Source: Apteryx mantelli (lineage: Eukaryota; Chordata; Aves; Apterygiformes; Apterygidae). From it: DNA of 64,000 bases. The stretch is taken from contig NC_089981.1 of assembly GCF_036417845.1 (NCBI RefSeq), positions 25,254,001 through 25,318,000 of the forward strand. The letters are read 5' to 3'. Of the stretch, positions 50,220-61,972 are shown piece after piece. Every line of letters begins with the position of its first letter. The first letter of the stretch is position 1. Below the pieces are notes generated by a model. The model made no database searches. It was given only the letters and a program-made list of their open reading frames with translations, and was not told the origin of the DNA. The position numbers and the translations under genes were made by a program.

Positions 50220-53200
50220 AGAATTGGCTCTGATTTCAAACATCTCAAAAGCCCCCTAGCAACATAGCAGGAAAGTTTACAAAACATAAAATGGAATATC
50301 TGTGAAAGCTTTCCGTGTTTCCATGCTTTGCCTTACAGATATTTCAGGGCCAGATCCTCATCTGGTGTCAATACGTCTAATTCCCTTCACTTGGCTGATG
50401 AACATAAACTCAGATTTGGCTGGATGTGCTGGGTTATTCACTGGGAACCTCATGGCCAAACTCCTGAGCCATAACAGCCCCAAATTAAGTCAATTGAATC
50501 TGCACATACTTAGCACCTCCCAAATTCAGGCCTCAGGACCAGACAGCACCACTGATTCCTGCTTAATGCCCTAAGTTGAAACTAGTTAGAAATGTACTCC
50601 AGGTTAAACACAGGTTATGTTAGGTGGGACAGAGTCACTTGCTGAGTGCTGAGGAGCCAACAGCTGCAGGAAGCCAGGGAGCACAGAGCACTGGCCCTTA
50701 CCCAGGATGAGCTATAAGGAAATAACCAAAGGGGTTGCAGGAGACCAAGGGTGACTTCTCTCCCCAGCCCAGTTTTTGGGGTGGTGAGGGCCACCTCTGC
50801 AGGTGAGAAGGTGCTTGCAGAACCCAGCAAGAGGAGCCAGGAGGGCAGTTCCTCCACCTGGAGCACACTGTGGAATGGGAGAAGAAGAGAAAAAGGCTGT
50901 GAGCAATCAGCATCTGGAAGTAAGGTCTGCCTGTTTCCACAGACAGACCACGGCTGGTATGACAGCTGAGCAACACAGATCCTGAAAGGGTCTTGGGGGG
51001 CCCACAAAAGAGGAGCTGTGGCTCTGACATGGACAGGAGACAAGTTAATGTGATGCAGGGCAGATGGGGGTCAGGACTTGCAGCGAGGCTGCTATCCCCC
51101 CTTCCTAATGGCAACTTCACAGTCTGGGAGGGATAGGGGAATGTGCGATGTGAAGGACCAAATGCTGTTCTTGGGAGCAGATCCTCTCTGAGGTGACGTC
51201 CGGGCACCAAACTTGTCCTCTGCCCCAGCTTAATCACTCTGCTCCGGTCCTCACAAATCTGATCAGCCCTACTCCTTCTAAATTTTAGTCTGCCTCATTC
51301 TTCTCTGGCAGGGGAGAGCCCAATAGAAAAAACATCACAGGGCTCTAGCTGCTGGGCTTCTTGCTGCCCCACCTCTTCCTGCTCCTAGCTACCAACCCAC
51401 CCCAATGCCCTGCTCACGCCTCTCGTGCCTTTGTCTGCCCCAACCCCCATCATGTTACCCCTGCTTCTGGCAGTAGCAGCAGGAAGTGAGACGCAGGGGA
51501 ATGCTTCTCTTGCCTGCAAGCACACATTTTGGGGTAGAAGGGTGAGCTGGCACCTCGGCTTGGCCTGGAACACAAAAGCTCTTGAAAACCACAGCACAGT
51601 GTAAGGAGCTTAGGAAATGGTTGTGGCCACGTTCCCGGTTCCCTTCTGCACAGTAAGGCGGTTGTGAAACTCTCTGTAGGACAGCACAGCATGGGATGTT
51701 CTCCGGGTGTTGTCCAACAACATCCCCTTCAAGACAATGTGTAAAGAGGATGTGAGGAAGAGGCCATTCCAGGGCTCCCTTGACTCAGAGGGAACAGAGC
51801 TACTTGTCACAGCAGCACAAACTCCTTCAGCCAAGCTGGTAGGGATGCAGCTTCACAGTGTATTAGGACCTGGACATAGAGTCTTTTCCGTATCAGACCT
51901 ACAAGGAGGTGATCCCAAACCATGAAATGAAGTAAGAGGATGAAATCAGATCCATAGGGGCGATCTGCCCAGCATATCCTGAGAGAGACAGTACTCTATT
52001 GCCTCCAGCTTCTTTCACTGTATGTGCAGTATAGCAGAGGGGAAAGACCTAGCTCTGGGACCTTGTGGGACTTCTCTCAGGATCAAGAATAAATTCACTT
52101 TAAGGGAAGCAGAATCTGGCTCCAAATTAGTGATTCAGTTCCCTTCCAACACTGAAAGCAAAATAAATGAAAAATCACTCTTCTATGGTGAAGAGTGAAG
52201 ATTCAAAAATCAGGTGATTCCTCAGACACTGGGATGAAGAGGATGAAGAGGAAGTATCGCCCCTGCAATCCGCTGACCTGCAGCATATGTTGCACTGACT
52301 GGTGCTAACAGGGGTGCAACATCTACCTCAGTGTCCCCCAGAAAGGCCACCACTGCATTAAACTAGGGGGTTATACTGTGTTTCTAAATGACAGTGAGGA
52401 CTGTAGCAACCAGCACATTCCAAAATCATCAGACACCTGGGCTACAGCATTTTGTTATCAACTGTGCCCATCCTGCTTCTCTCAGAAGAAACCTTTTGAG
52501 CCCAATATTTTTTATCAAATCCTCATCATATGCCACAGAAATTGTCATAGAAACACTGCATTTTCGGCAGCTTGGTATATGATGCTATCAAGCACCAGGT
52601 GGCGATGTAATTACAAGATCAGCAGTGATATCACAAAATTATGTTGTAGTAAAAGTGTTAAAATGATTATAATCTAGCCACTTTCATATATCGTTATTGA
52701 TCCAAAATGAAAATTTTACCACTTTCTAGCGACTGCCTGATATGCACTGACTTTCTGATCCCATTTAATAGGAAAGATTTGACTTTCAAAAGACTAAAAG
52801 GAAGGTCATATCAGAGCAAAGTAACTGACAGCTTTCAACAGGAGTCTCTGAGACAGATTTTGGGTGGGTTTGCATGTGTTTCTGTGTGCGCATGTGTGTG
52901 TAAGTGTGTGTTTCAGAGAACAGGAATAACTTGTGAATGGGCAGAACGAACTCCTGCCCTGCTCGTGGAAATGACAGGCTCTGCATCACTTCACTTTGTA
53001 ATGATTCTCCACTGGGGGAGAAGAGGAAAAAAGGAGTGGGTAGAACAGACATGTAAGAGCTGACTCAGTGAACAAATGTTCACTTAGTGGAGCAAACATA
53101 AGAAAGTAATAAGACAGTAACGAACATCCCAGCTTGCTGACTAGAATAGCTGGCACCAAGTGCTCAGACCGGTAGCACTAACAGGCTCTCCAATTCAGGA

Positions 53201-53324
53201 TCAGTAGGAAATAGACCTCAGGTCTGCTTTTCCTCTCCGCAGGAGCAGCACACTAAAGTCAACAGAGCTATTCCAACATATATTCCCATATCTGGATGCC
53301 AGATGGGAAAGTAACACATTTTTA

Positions 53325-53525
53325 AGAGTGAGAGTGACTAACCATTGGAACAGGCTAGCAGGGGAAGCAATAGATTTTCAGCGTCTTCAGATCCCAAACT
53401 GGATGCCTACCTCCTGCAGGCTGTGCATTAGTGAGACACACAAGGCTCACTGCAATGACAACAGTCCCTGGCCTGTGACTAGATAATGCACTCTTCAGTC
53501 TGGCTTTAAATTTTATCCATCTATA
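53325..53525 (+). mobile_element. Ancient CR1/L3-like LINE 3' end
   Basis: The plus strand reads GTGACTAACCATTGGAACAG, then CAAACTGGATGCCTACCTCC, then CCTGGCCTGTGACTAGATAA and finally TCTGGCTTTAAATTTTATCC. This follows, in order, the 3' end of old amniote CR1 elements (CTAACCATTGGAACA..., GGATG..., TGGCCTGTG..., TTCTGGCCTTAAAATCTATG). The copy is strongly diverged and lacks a clear terminal octamer. Confidence 0.65.
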
Positions 53526-54814
53526 ACAATCAAAAAAAATGAAGAGAGAATTGGGCCCTCCATTAGTGTTTCCTGAAAGGGGGAACGAAACAAGCTTCTG
53601 GTGTAAATATTTGCAACCAGGATTCAGAGTTCATTTATCATAACTGATTTGACGCTATAACCATGTTTCTTGATATTCACATTAGCCCCTCTAAACTGGC
53701 TACAGTATAAGTGAATTAATTTCCCATTTTGAATGAATACCTTTACTCTGCATCGTGATTTTGGACAACCAAGATCGAGCCTGATTTACAGGCAAAATGC
53801 ATAACCCCAACACTTTGGCTGTATTGTTGCATTGCTGCGGCTTGATCCCACTTACAGTTCTAGCAAACTTGCAAGAGATGGGCACAAATTCTACAGGTAG
53901 AACCTGCCTCTCTCTCTGCAGTCAGATTTGATCTTGGAAGTTTAAAATAAACAATAATCACAACAAAGGTTCATTTGCACACAATGTCTTCCAGATTGCA
54001 AAGCCTGTGAGCTAGTGTAAAATGATTTATCATCAAGCAGACATAAATTTCTCTCCAAACAACTAACGAAGTTTGTAAATGTTTGTCTATGTTGCCATTG
54101 GATACATACATTTACCTCTAATGAACTGTGATTTCTGGTACAAGAGCATCCAGCAAAGATGGGCCTATGCCACTGTAATTGGTGACTGACAAAACTGATT
54201 TAGAAAACTTCCTCTGCTGAATTTTGTAACAGGTTCTAGATGAACCAGCTTTTGACAAAAAGGCTGGATTGTGTCTACTCCTTCAATACATTTCAGCATA
54301 ATGAACATGCCATCAGCCATGAAGTTCTGTACTGGTTCAGGTATTCTTGGTGGATGAATGTGTGGAAGAGCTACAATGAAGTATCTCTAAATGGTGACAT
54401 TTTATTCTTGGTGTTTCATCATTATTCATTCAGTATTCATTGCAATGCATCTCGTCTTGATTAATGACATGGATATTCATGTGGATCTCCCTTTACTTCA
54501 ATTAAAATTATGTTATAATTCAAGATTGGTGTAACTAATTGAAAAAATGCTTCCTTTTTCAATCATATACTCTACACGTCACAAAAGTATCTAACAGTCT
54601 TTTTGTCTGCTCATTAATAAGTTTCATAAAGAGTGCAGCAGAACTCTTTTTCTTGAGATAAACCAGCTGAAAAGCTTTTTTTTTGACTTTTAAATATGTA
54701 GATGGCTATGAAGTGTTTATGAATTTCCTGCACACATATGTGACCATCTCCAAACATTATTGCACTTAAAAACCAAACTGTTCTGTTCAGAAAGCAGACT
54801 CAGTGGTCCAGGAT
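53526..54814. other. Non-coding stretch, possibly regulatory
   Basis: AT-rich and free of recognised repeats. It has many ATTA/TAAT-type words around 53.94-54.55 kb and short frames only (74 codons at most). A conserved enhancer is conceivable but cannot be shown from one sequence. Confidence 0.4.
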
Positions 54815-54819
54815 AGTCC
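54815..54819. repeat. Probable target site duplication AGTCC (left)
   Basis: It flanks LTR copy B. The right flank at 55508-55512 is AGTTC, which matches four of five bases, so this is probably the same 5-bp duplication with one transition. Confidence 0.55.
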
Positions 54820-55507
54820 TGTCGCGAAAGGAGGGATGCACTTCACTCGTAAGAGGGAAGCAGCACTACGTTTATTGCAGTAAGACAGCGACTTAACAAA
54901 GTTCAATCGTAAATAAGAACAATTTAACGAGGTTCAATTGGCAAGGTTCACTTAGTTATTTACTGCATGAAGGACAGGGTCAGATGCGTGTGCAATGGAG
55001 ACCCTCCTGTTGAGTCACGAGGTTCAGACTGGACCCCCTTCCTTTCTAAACTCCTTCAGAGAGGAACCTAGGTGCGGCTGGATCCAGTCCTAGTCTCAGA
55101 CTTGGTCAACGGTTTATGTCTAAGGGATTATGTGTGCAGTTAGTCAGAGATATAACCCAGGAAAGTTTTGCGAAGTTCACAAAAGTTCAGCATGCTATTA
55201 ATCACTTACCGAGGATCTGTCGTGGGTAAGGAATCTCTCAACCTCGAGGAGTAACCTTGAGAGGCGTCCCTGCTCAAGAGGAGGTTCTGCAGTGCAGCCC
55301 GCTGCCGTGCAGGAGAGCTCAAGGGGCTCTGGGCTGCCCCCTATTTATGGGGGGGAGATGATTGACTCATAGTTGTATTTGCATACTAGACAGGCCTTAG
55401 TTGGCGCATGCTCAACCAGCCCCTACATACGTGCTGTTTACAGGAAGGTCAGGTTGAGGGGGAGAGAGCACATCGGGGGGGGGCGGGGAAAGGAGCACAC
55501 TGTCACA
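54820..55507 (-). mobile_element. Solo LTR of an endogenous retrovirus (copy B, 688 bp)
   Basis: It has TG...CA ends (TGTCGCG... to ...CTGTCACA) and the same orientation as copy A. On the minus strand a CATAAATAG TATA-like motif lies at 55341-55349 and an AATAAA at 54871-54876. If transcription starts about 25-30 bp past the TATA motif, R would be roughly 450 bp, which is long for a retrovirus, and U5 very short. The donor-like CGGTAAGTGA is conserved. Only one 143-bp unit is present. There is no internal retroviral sequence on either side. Its separate flanking duplication shows it is an independent insertion, not the second LTR of one provirus with copy A. Confidence 0.9.
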
Positions 55508-55512
55508 AGTTC
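55508..55512. repeat. Probable target site duplication AGTTC (right)
   Basis: The partner of 54815-54819, with one mismatch. It directly follows the CA end of LTR copy B. Confidence 0.55.
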
Positions 55513-57808
55513 CAAGACCCCTAACTGGAATGTATGCAAGAGAACACAACAAACCAGCTCCTTGTGGCCATTCATCAAGAAGCCCCATTTTGAATCACTG
55601 TGACATTTCACCCTCTGTGTAAAGCTACTGGAACTGTTTGGGGTCTATGCTGCCTTCCACCTTCAGAAATCAGTATGAAAGACAATTTCCTTGCTGCTTC
55701 CAGGCAGGAAAGCTGGAATCCCAAGAGGACTGACAGCAGTGGAACAGGCCAAAAAATTTCCCTCCAGCCAGGACCCAACTCCCACTGGAGTTCAAGTAAA
55801 GTTGACTTCTTTCAAAATCTCAGATTCAGGTCCCAAGGTAGTGGGACCTGTGATTGTCCCAATTTTGAGATCAGACGTAAATCTAAGTAGGTGTCTCTTG
55901 GGGATTAAGTAATGTGGCATGGTCAATATGTTGAATGAACTATTCTTTTGGTTCCTATTTTATGCAGTGCTGCAGAAAACAGACTCTTCTACTGTTCTTG
56001 TCTTTATTAATCCTGACTGTCAGATGTTTGCCCTTTTCTTAAACAGTATGTTTTGTTTTGCATTTAACAATAAATGCAAATTAAGCATTTCCTCAGCATG
56101 CTCTTCGATTTTTTAATTTCCTTTTAATTGAACAGGATTTTAAAACATTGTTTCAAAACCATTTTTGACAGGCTATTGCACTGCACCAAAGTTAGGTGTG
56201 AAGCTCCCTGGAACAGGCAGATGCTTGCTTTCTCTTTGTCTAGTGGTACACTTTGTAAAGCACAAACAACAGCCGGCTATTTCAGTAGAACTAAGCTTAA
56301 GCTGCATTTTCCTGGAAAAATATATTACCAAGCAGTAACAAATACAGCTGTTTGGTTTTTGTTTTGGGTCAGGTGGTAGGAGATCTGAAATTAATTCAGT
56401 CTCCAAAACCCAAATCCTGAATGAATGGCGATAAATACAAAAATCTACCACTCAGGGAATTATAGTATACATTCATTTTTCACTGCCTCTCTCTTAGGGC
56501 CAAAGTCTACTTCCTATTACACCAACGTAAGTTCATAGCAATAGCACTGATCTCAGTAGAGTCTCTCTGAAACACACCCCGGTATATCAAATTAGGGTAT
56601 GGCCCGCCATCCAAGGGTTAAAGGCCTGGTGTGAAAGATACCAATTACTTATTAACAGTGGGATGCCTGTAGCCTCATTAGCAAGGTTGAGCTAATCTGT
56701 ATTTTCAGCATTTTGAGGATTTTTTACTAACAAAAGTTTTGAATACATTTTAAGCTGTGACTTTAAAACATGGAAACCCTGAAGAAAACATGCATAATTT
56801 TTTAGTAATTTTCCTCATCAGTCTGAGAAACTTGCTCAAAATTCAAGAGAAAAGCTGTATCCTGCTCTGAACCCCTCCAGATGCACTATACGGCAGGCCA
56901 GCCGACTGTGTGATCTCATGGACAAATCTCTGCACTGCGGATCCCAGCAGCCAGGCTCTACTGCCACCCTGCCAAGGTCTGCCCCTCTCTTGACCTGGTT
57001 CTGATCTCTCCATCCTGGTCCCTGTGTCTTACTTAAATGTCAAGCTGGGAAAGTACCACTGTTCGGGGCAGTACAGAAAATCCCACTGAAGTCTCGGGTA
57101 GGGATCGAATGAAGCCTGTGTCGAAATGGTTTCCTGGGACTGATGAGTGTACGTTTTCTGAGCACAGTCTGTCTGGCCAGGGCTTGCCTCCAGGAGTGGT
57201 GGCCAAGTTCTAGCTATGCTGGCAAAGTCCCTTGCAGATACATGTTACAAGATAACTAAAGAAGCTTCTCTGAAAGGATTGCTACATTAGATGCCTCCCC
57301 GCAACTCCATGGCTCCAGCTAACAAGTACTCTAGCCAAATACTGTACAAACCTGACCTCACTCCATCTACTTCTTCCCATGAACATAACAGAGATCAATT
57401 AAAGCTTTCCTCATTGATGTAACAGAGGTCAGTCTTGCTCAGAGCAGTAAACAGGGGTCTTATTACAGGAGGCAGTAGCACCCCACTACCACCAAGTGAA
57501 GCATGGGACTCAAAATCTCTGGTGTGCTGCTGTAGCACATCCAAACAGAACTGTTAATTAAGGAGGCTGGGTTTATGCTCCAAAAATCTCACCTCATCAA
57601 GCAATCAGGATATCCATCTCCTTGTTCTCCTTTCCCCTCCCACTTTGCCCTATGTTCACACACTTAGCTTTCTATTCACTATGTGAAGTTAGCACCTAAG
57701 TCATCCTCTGCAAGGCAAGGATTTGAGGGGGTCATTTTCTCCCCTCTCTCTCCTGTTTTTTTGATTTTTTGTTTTTTTCCTTTTGGAACTGCCCCTGCCA
57801 CTTTGCAG

Positions 57809-58022
57809 ACAAGTTCCCAGCTCCAGCAGAGAACAGTGCATGCCTGCTGTGGGTGTTATGTGAACGGAAATTATGTGGTTTGGATTTTTACGTGAGAATT
57901 CCAGGAGAAGGAGAAATGTTGCAAATAACCTCCACAAATCATTTTAAACAAAGTGCAGGAAATGCCCTAATGATTTAGCTGGCAAAATCCAAAAAGACGT
58001 TCACACTGTTCTCTGACTCCTG
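57809..58022 (+). ncRNA. Possible exon, probably non-coding
   Basis: On the plus strand a long T-rich tract ending CACTTTGCAG forms a strong acceptor, and 214 nt later CCTG|GTAAGTAAG is a strong donor. The most open frame (57 codons, with LLWVLCERKLCGLDFYVRIP) stops at 57976-57978, inside the exon. It would therefore suit a long non-coding RNA or an untranslated exon rather than an internal coding exon. No partner exon is identified. Confidence 0.2.
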
Positions 58023-59189
58023 GTAAGTAAGTATGTTTGTTTAAGATGTAATTGAAAAAATACTGCATTACTGTTTACATTTTCCATTTTGTATCTCCTG
58101 TCCAGGCACAGCTCATTGCTGGCAGCTCTTAACTTGTACTACACACTATTTCATCATCCAAACAGCAGTTCCTCTGAGGTCACAAAATAAATTGCTGGAG
58201 GGAGATAGGTACCTACCAGAGAATGGTGGGGGAAGGCTGGAGTGAAAGGCTGGTGACATCTACAGAGCTGCCGAGTTACTGCAGTTTCCCTTGACCTTCA
58301 CTTTCCTCAGTGATGCAGGCTGATGAGAAATGACAACCCTTTACCCAATATGGGATACCACAGTTAAGACATCAGCCTCGTTATTTGTTGTCCTGTACTG
58401 CCTCACACACTTATTTATGTCAGTGCAAAACACCGCCTAACCAGAATGCTAGTTGTTAAGCAATACTCTGTGCTGCCAGATAGCTGGACAGTGAAGAACC
58501 AGGTTTGTTCATTCTAAACCAATGATAAGTATTGGCTGGGAAGGAGATATACTCTCTGTTGTAAAATACCAATTCCAGTAAACAAGTTTAAGAAAACACA
58601 GTTAATATCAAGCACTATATCTACCAACCAGACAAGTAGTTTCAGGATGGCAGCATGAGGTACAGTTTGTCTTGTCGCCATCAACCTTTGACATCCAGAG
58701 TCATGCTGGAATGAGCCGTGGAAAGAAAAAGAACAAAATCTGGAGCACAGTAACAAAATCTGGGAACTTATGATTATGCCCCTTACCAATCTCCCACCAA
58801 CCTCAAGGACAGAACAGTAGATGAGCTGTTTTCAGTGGATATACAGTCATAAAAATGTATTTCTTGCCTCACTGGTTTTATATGAAGAAAACACTTGTCT
58901 ACAGTCAAATCTGTTTACTTGCTTGTCTCTCAAGCAAGTTTTACAGCTTTCAGTAAAAACTTACCTGTCTTCACAAACAGATAAATCTTACCTTTTTAGT
59001 ATATAAAATCAATACTAGGAAATCTCGCATTAATTCCAAGGTGTTAGAAATTACTTACTCACCTACTTACTAGTATTTTTACTTTTCTTTTTATTGCTTG
59101 GCTGCTTTGGGAGGGCTGGGGTCCAAGTGTGCATGTTTAGTGAGAAATGGCCTCGGTCTGATACAAGACAAAGTCAGAGAGAAGAAATA

Positions 59190-59306
59190 CTATCATCCTT
59201 CTTTTACCAGTAGGAACTGAGGCACACAGTAATTTGCTCAGACACTCCAAAAGGCAGTGTCAGAGCTGGAATTTTAATTTTGGTCTCTTGAATCTCAGCA
59301 CTGCCA
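59190..59306 (-). repeat. MIR-like SINE relic
   Basis: Plus-strand blocks AGGAACTGAGGCACACAGTA, then TTTGCTCAGACACTCC, then GTCAGAGCTGGAATTTTAAT follow the order of a reverse-oriented MIR (AACTGAGGCACAGAG..., CTTGCTCAAGGTCAC..., CAGAGCTGGGATTTGAACC). Confidence 0.6.
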
Positions 59307-61824
59307 TTCCTAATGTCTCAGTGGAAGCAGACTTGAATTTCTGTCATACTTCTGAAAGCAGGGAGCCTCTGCCAGGCCGCCTTCAGCCTCCACATGACTG
59401 CCATGCCTCAGAGAGTTGCTCTGAGTGACAGGAGGCACTTTCTTCCCCTGCTGGCAAGAAGCACACAAGATAAGTGTGTTTACTGTTTTCTCAACCTGTG
59501 TTTTGGAAGGTTACTCATGCAGACTTAGAAGTACACGTGTGACACTGCTGTGCCAGTCCTTAGAGTCATGGTCCCTGCTGCTCAATATCTGCTATGTTCT
59601 CTTGATCCATGGCTTTGAAGAGAGATCTATCAAAGAAGAGGGGGAACTGCCACAGATGTCTTTTCTATAAGTATTTATTTATGCTTATAAAACCATATGG
59701 GAAAGGTGCCCATCCTATGCCTGAGGCACTCCTGATGATTTTTTAAAAGCACAGCTCAACAGAAAAACAAAACCAGCAAAAGCACACAGCAGCAATCTTT
59801 GCCTAGACTCTACAATGGAAGTGAGAAAGAGTAATACAAAAGAGGAAGAATACCCAGGCATCCAGGGGGGAAAAAACAAAACAAAAAAAACACGAAGAAA
59901 CAGCCATGTTCCCAAAAGCCCTAGAAATTGCCAAGTCCTAATTTGGGGCTGAACGACAACATATTAGGGAGTTCTGTACAGAAATGGGGTAAAAATACAC
60001 AGATCAAGCTGTATGATCACCAGAGAGCAAGTCCCTGGATGATCCAGGATGTGGCTTATCCATGCAAATAAAAAAAAGTAACAAAAAATTTTCTTGACCA
60101 CCAAAGAGATTTTAGAAAATCTGGACCCCCAAAGCTCTAGTAATTTGCGCATTACTGGTCTCCAGTGTTAACAGCTCTGTACATTAACCCACCTCTGGCT
60201 CCTGTCACTTGCTCATGCTCCCAAAGGTGACAGGGATAAAATGTAGGAAGTTCCCAGTCTCTGTTCTGATCCAGTACAACAACATTCAAGCACAGGACAC
60301 AACCATTTGCTTTAACATTACTTTAAAATAAAAACAGTGACAGATGTCCTTCCCCCTTCCCTCTCCTTCTGAGGCTTTTCTAAATACTCAGTGCTATTCA
60401 CTGGAGCTTGCTGTTTTCTCCGAGGAGGTTACAGCTGCCTTGGGAGAGGATTCCTGAAGCATCCTAAGTGGCTTTCAGAGGAAGCTATGACATTTAGATC
60501 CAGGGAGAACAAACTAGGAGGTTTAGAACAGCCTACTGGCTGAGTAGCTGAGCGCCAAGTGCACGCATAGCTCAGAGTGCCTCAGGAGGCAGAATTACAG
60601 CCCTCCTTGGATAGGAGGCATGAATTAAGAATCCATCTTCAAATACATCCCAGTGAAATCCCAACCACTCTACTTCCAGTCCTTTTGCTTCCTGCTAAAG
60701 GAAAGCTAAACCCTGTACTGTAAGAAAATACGCTGGTATTTTCTTCATGAAACACGTCCTGGTTCACGTTCTTCTCAGCCTCCTAGGAGGCCCGGGTTAG
60801 CTGCTGTAGGCTCTGTGTACTCTAAGGAAACCTTATGAAATGTCTCTGCGCTTGGCATGATAGGAATTATTGGGACTGAATAAAGTCTCACTGAATTTAC
60901 TCTAACAAGAACCTATATAAACACCTCCTAGCTGATTACCAACTCCATCTTGGGAGGATGGGGACAGTTGTCTGTACCAGGGCCTGTGACAGAACTTCAG
61001 ATTTCAGGGATTTTATGTTAACCATTCTTTCTCTCTGGAGGCATGACCATTTCACCTCATAAATGGTCTCTGGACTCACAGTGGCACTGTCGTTTCACAC
61101 TTTGTGTCCTTACATCTGTTCTGCCACATGTTCTGTAGGCGACCACCCAGGCATTGCTAGTGTTTACGTGAATATAGGGGGATGAAGGGATTGCTCCAGC
61201 TTTCAGATGCCACAAGCACTGGCCTTTGCTCCTTCTCACCAATAAACTTCAGGTTGTTGAGCCAAACCATAATATTTTGTTCCAAGGCAGTTCATTGTTC
61301 ATTTGCACGAGCTTCCACTGCTGCACTGCATTATGTGAACTGCAGCACAGCTGCCTTGTGCTCCTTTTTTCCTCCTTCCTACCTGAGATCTCCCAGTGAG
61401 GCTGAATGGACACAAAGCAGAGCAACTAACACAGTACTCCCTGGGACTTACACAACCCTGGGAAATTCTGAGAAACCCAGTGGCATGACATCCCAAATGA
61501 TGACTTCTACAAACAACTTGGGCAACACAGAGACAACTCAAACTAAACTCAAATCAAAATATTTCTTTTTTGTTCAGGAAATAAAACACAACCTATTCAC
61601 TTTGGGACTACAGAAATATCTGAGGTCTTCCTTCCCTAACCGCCATTTATTGGAACTTTTCATCCCACACAAAGAAAAACATTTTCATATTTGGCCCAAT
61701 TCCTGATAAAAACAAATTTTCAAATATCAGAATTTCATGTGGGACAGCATGCTTATTTTTACTTGCTCTTTTACTGCATCTGAGAGAGTAAGAAAGAGTT
61801 CTAAGCATAAATGTCAACCTCCAG

Positions 61825-61972
61825 ATTATTTCTACTTAGAGATGGAAAGACAGAGGCATAAAGAGACTGATCTCTGACTGACCCAGAACATAAAACAGTA
61901 AATCACCCAAACTGCTCTTAGGAGGCAGGAATTCTGACTCTTTGTCCACTGCTGTAATGATTAGACGATGAT
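61825..61972 (-). repeat. MIR-like SINE relic
   Basis: Plus-strand blocks GATGGAAAGACAGAGGCATA, then GGAGGCAGGAATTCTGACTC and GTCCACTGCTGTAATGATTA, followed by GAC, match in order the reverse-oriented MIR sequence around GAAACTGAGGCAC..., GGATTCTGACTCC..., CCACTGCTCTAACCACTAGAC. Confidence 0.55.

Larger units (their letters stand above)
44414..53324. other. Non-coding stretch with SINE relics and a hairpin
   Basis: No convincing gene. MIR-like relics lie near 45.2 and 48.5 kb, a TTTG microsatellite at 46876-46904, a perfect hairpin at 46293-46320 and a G run near 50208-50219. Overlapping open frames at 50.6-51.2 kb (142 and 179 codons, minus strand) overlap in different frames and show no domain. 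Confidence 0.55.

Noticed and set aside
50615-51237. Overlapping minus frames of 142 and 179 codons
   Set aside because: They overlap each other in different phases with no domain or splice support, and are probably chance in a locally GC-richer stretch.
31222-55507. The two LTRs as the ends of one provirus
   Set aside because: Each LTR has its own flanking 5-bp duplication, the spacing is over 22 kb and no retroviral genes lie between.
58950-59070. Minus-strand CAG|GTAAGTTTT donor near 58963
   Set aside because: The donor is excellent, but the upstream sequence has stops in all frames and no fitting acceptor apart from weak ones.
61182-61706. 174-codon plus-strand frame
   Set aside because: Composition is ordinary, no domain or signal is seen, and its right part lacks coding character.
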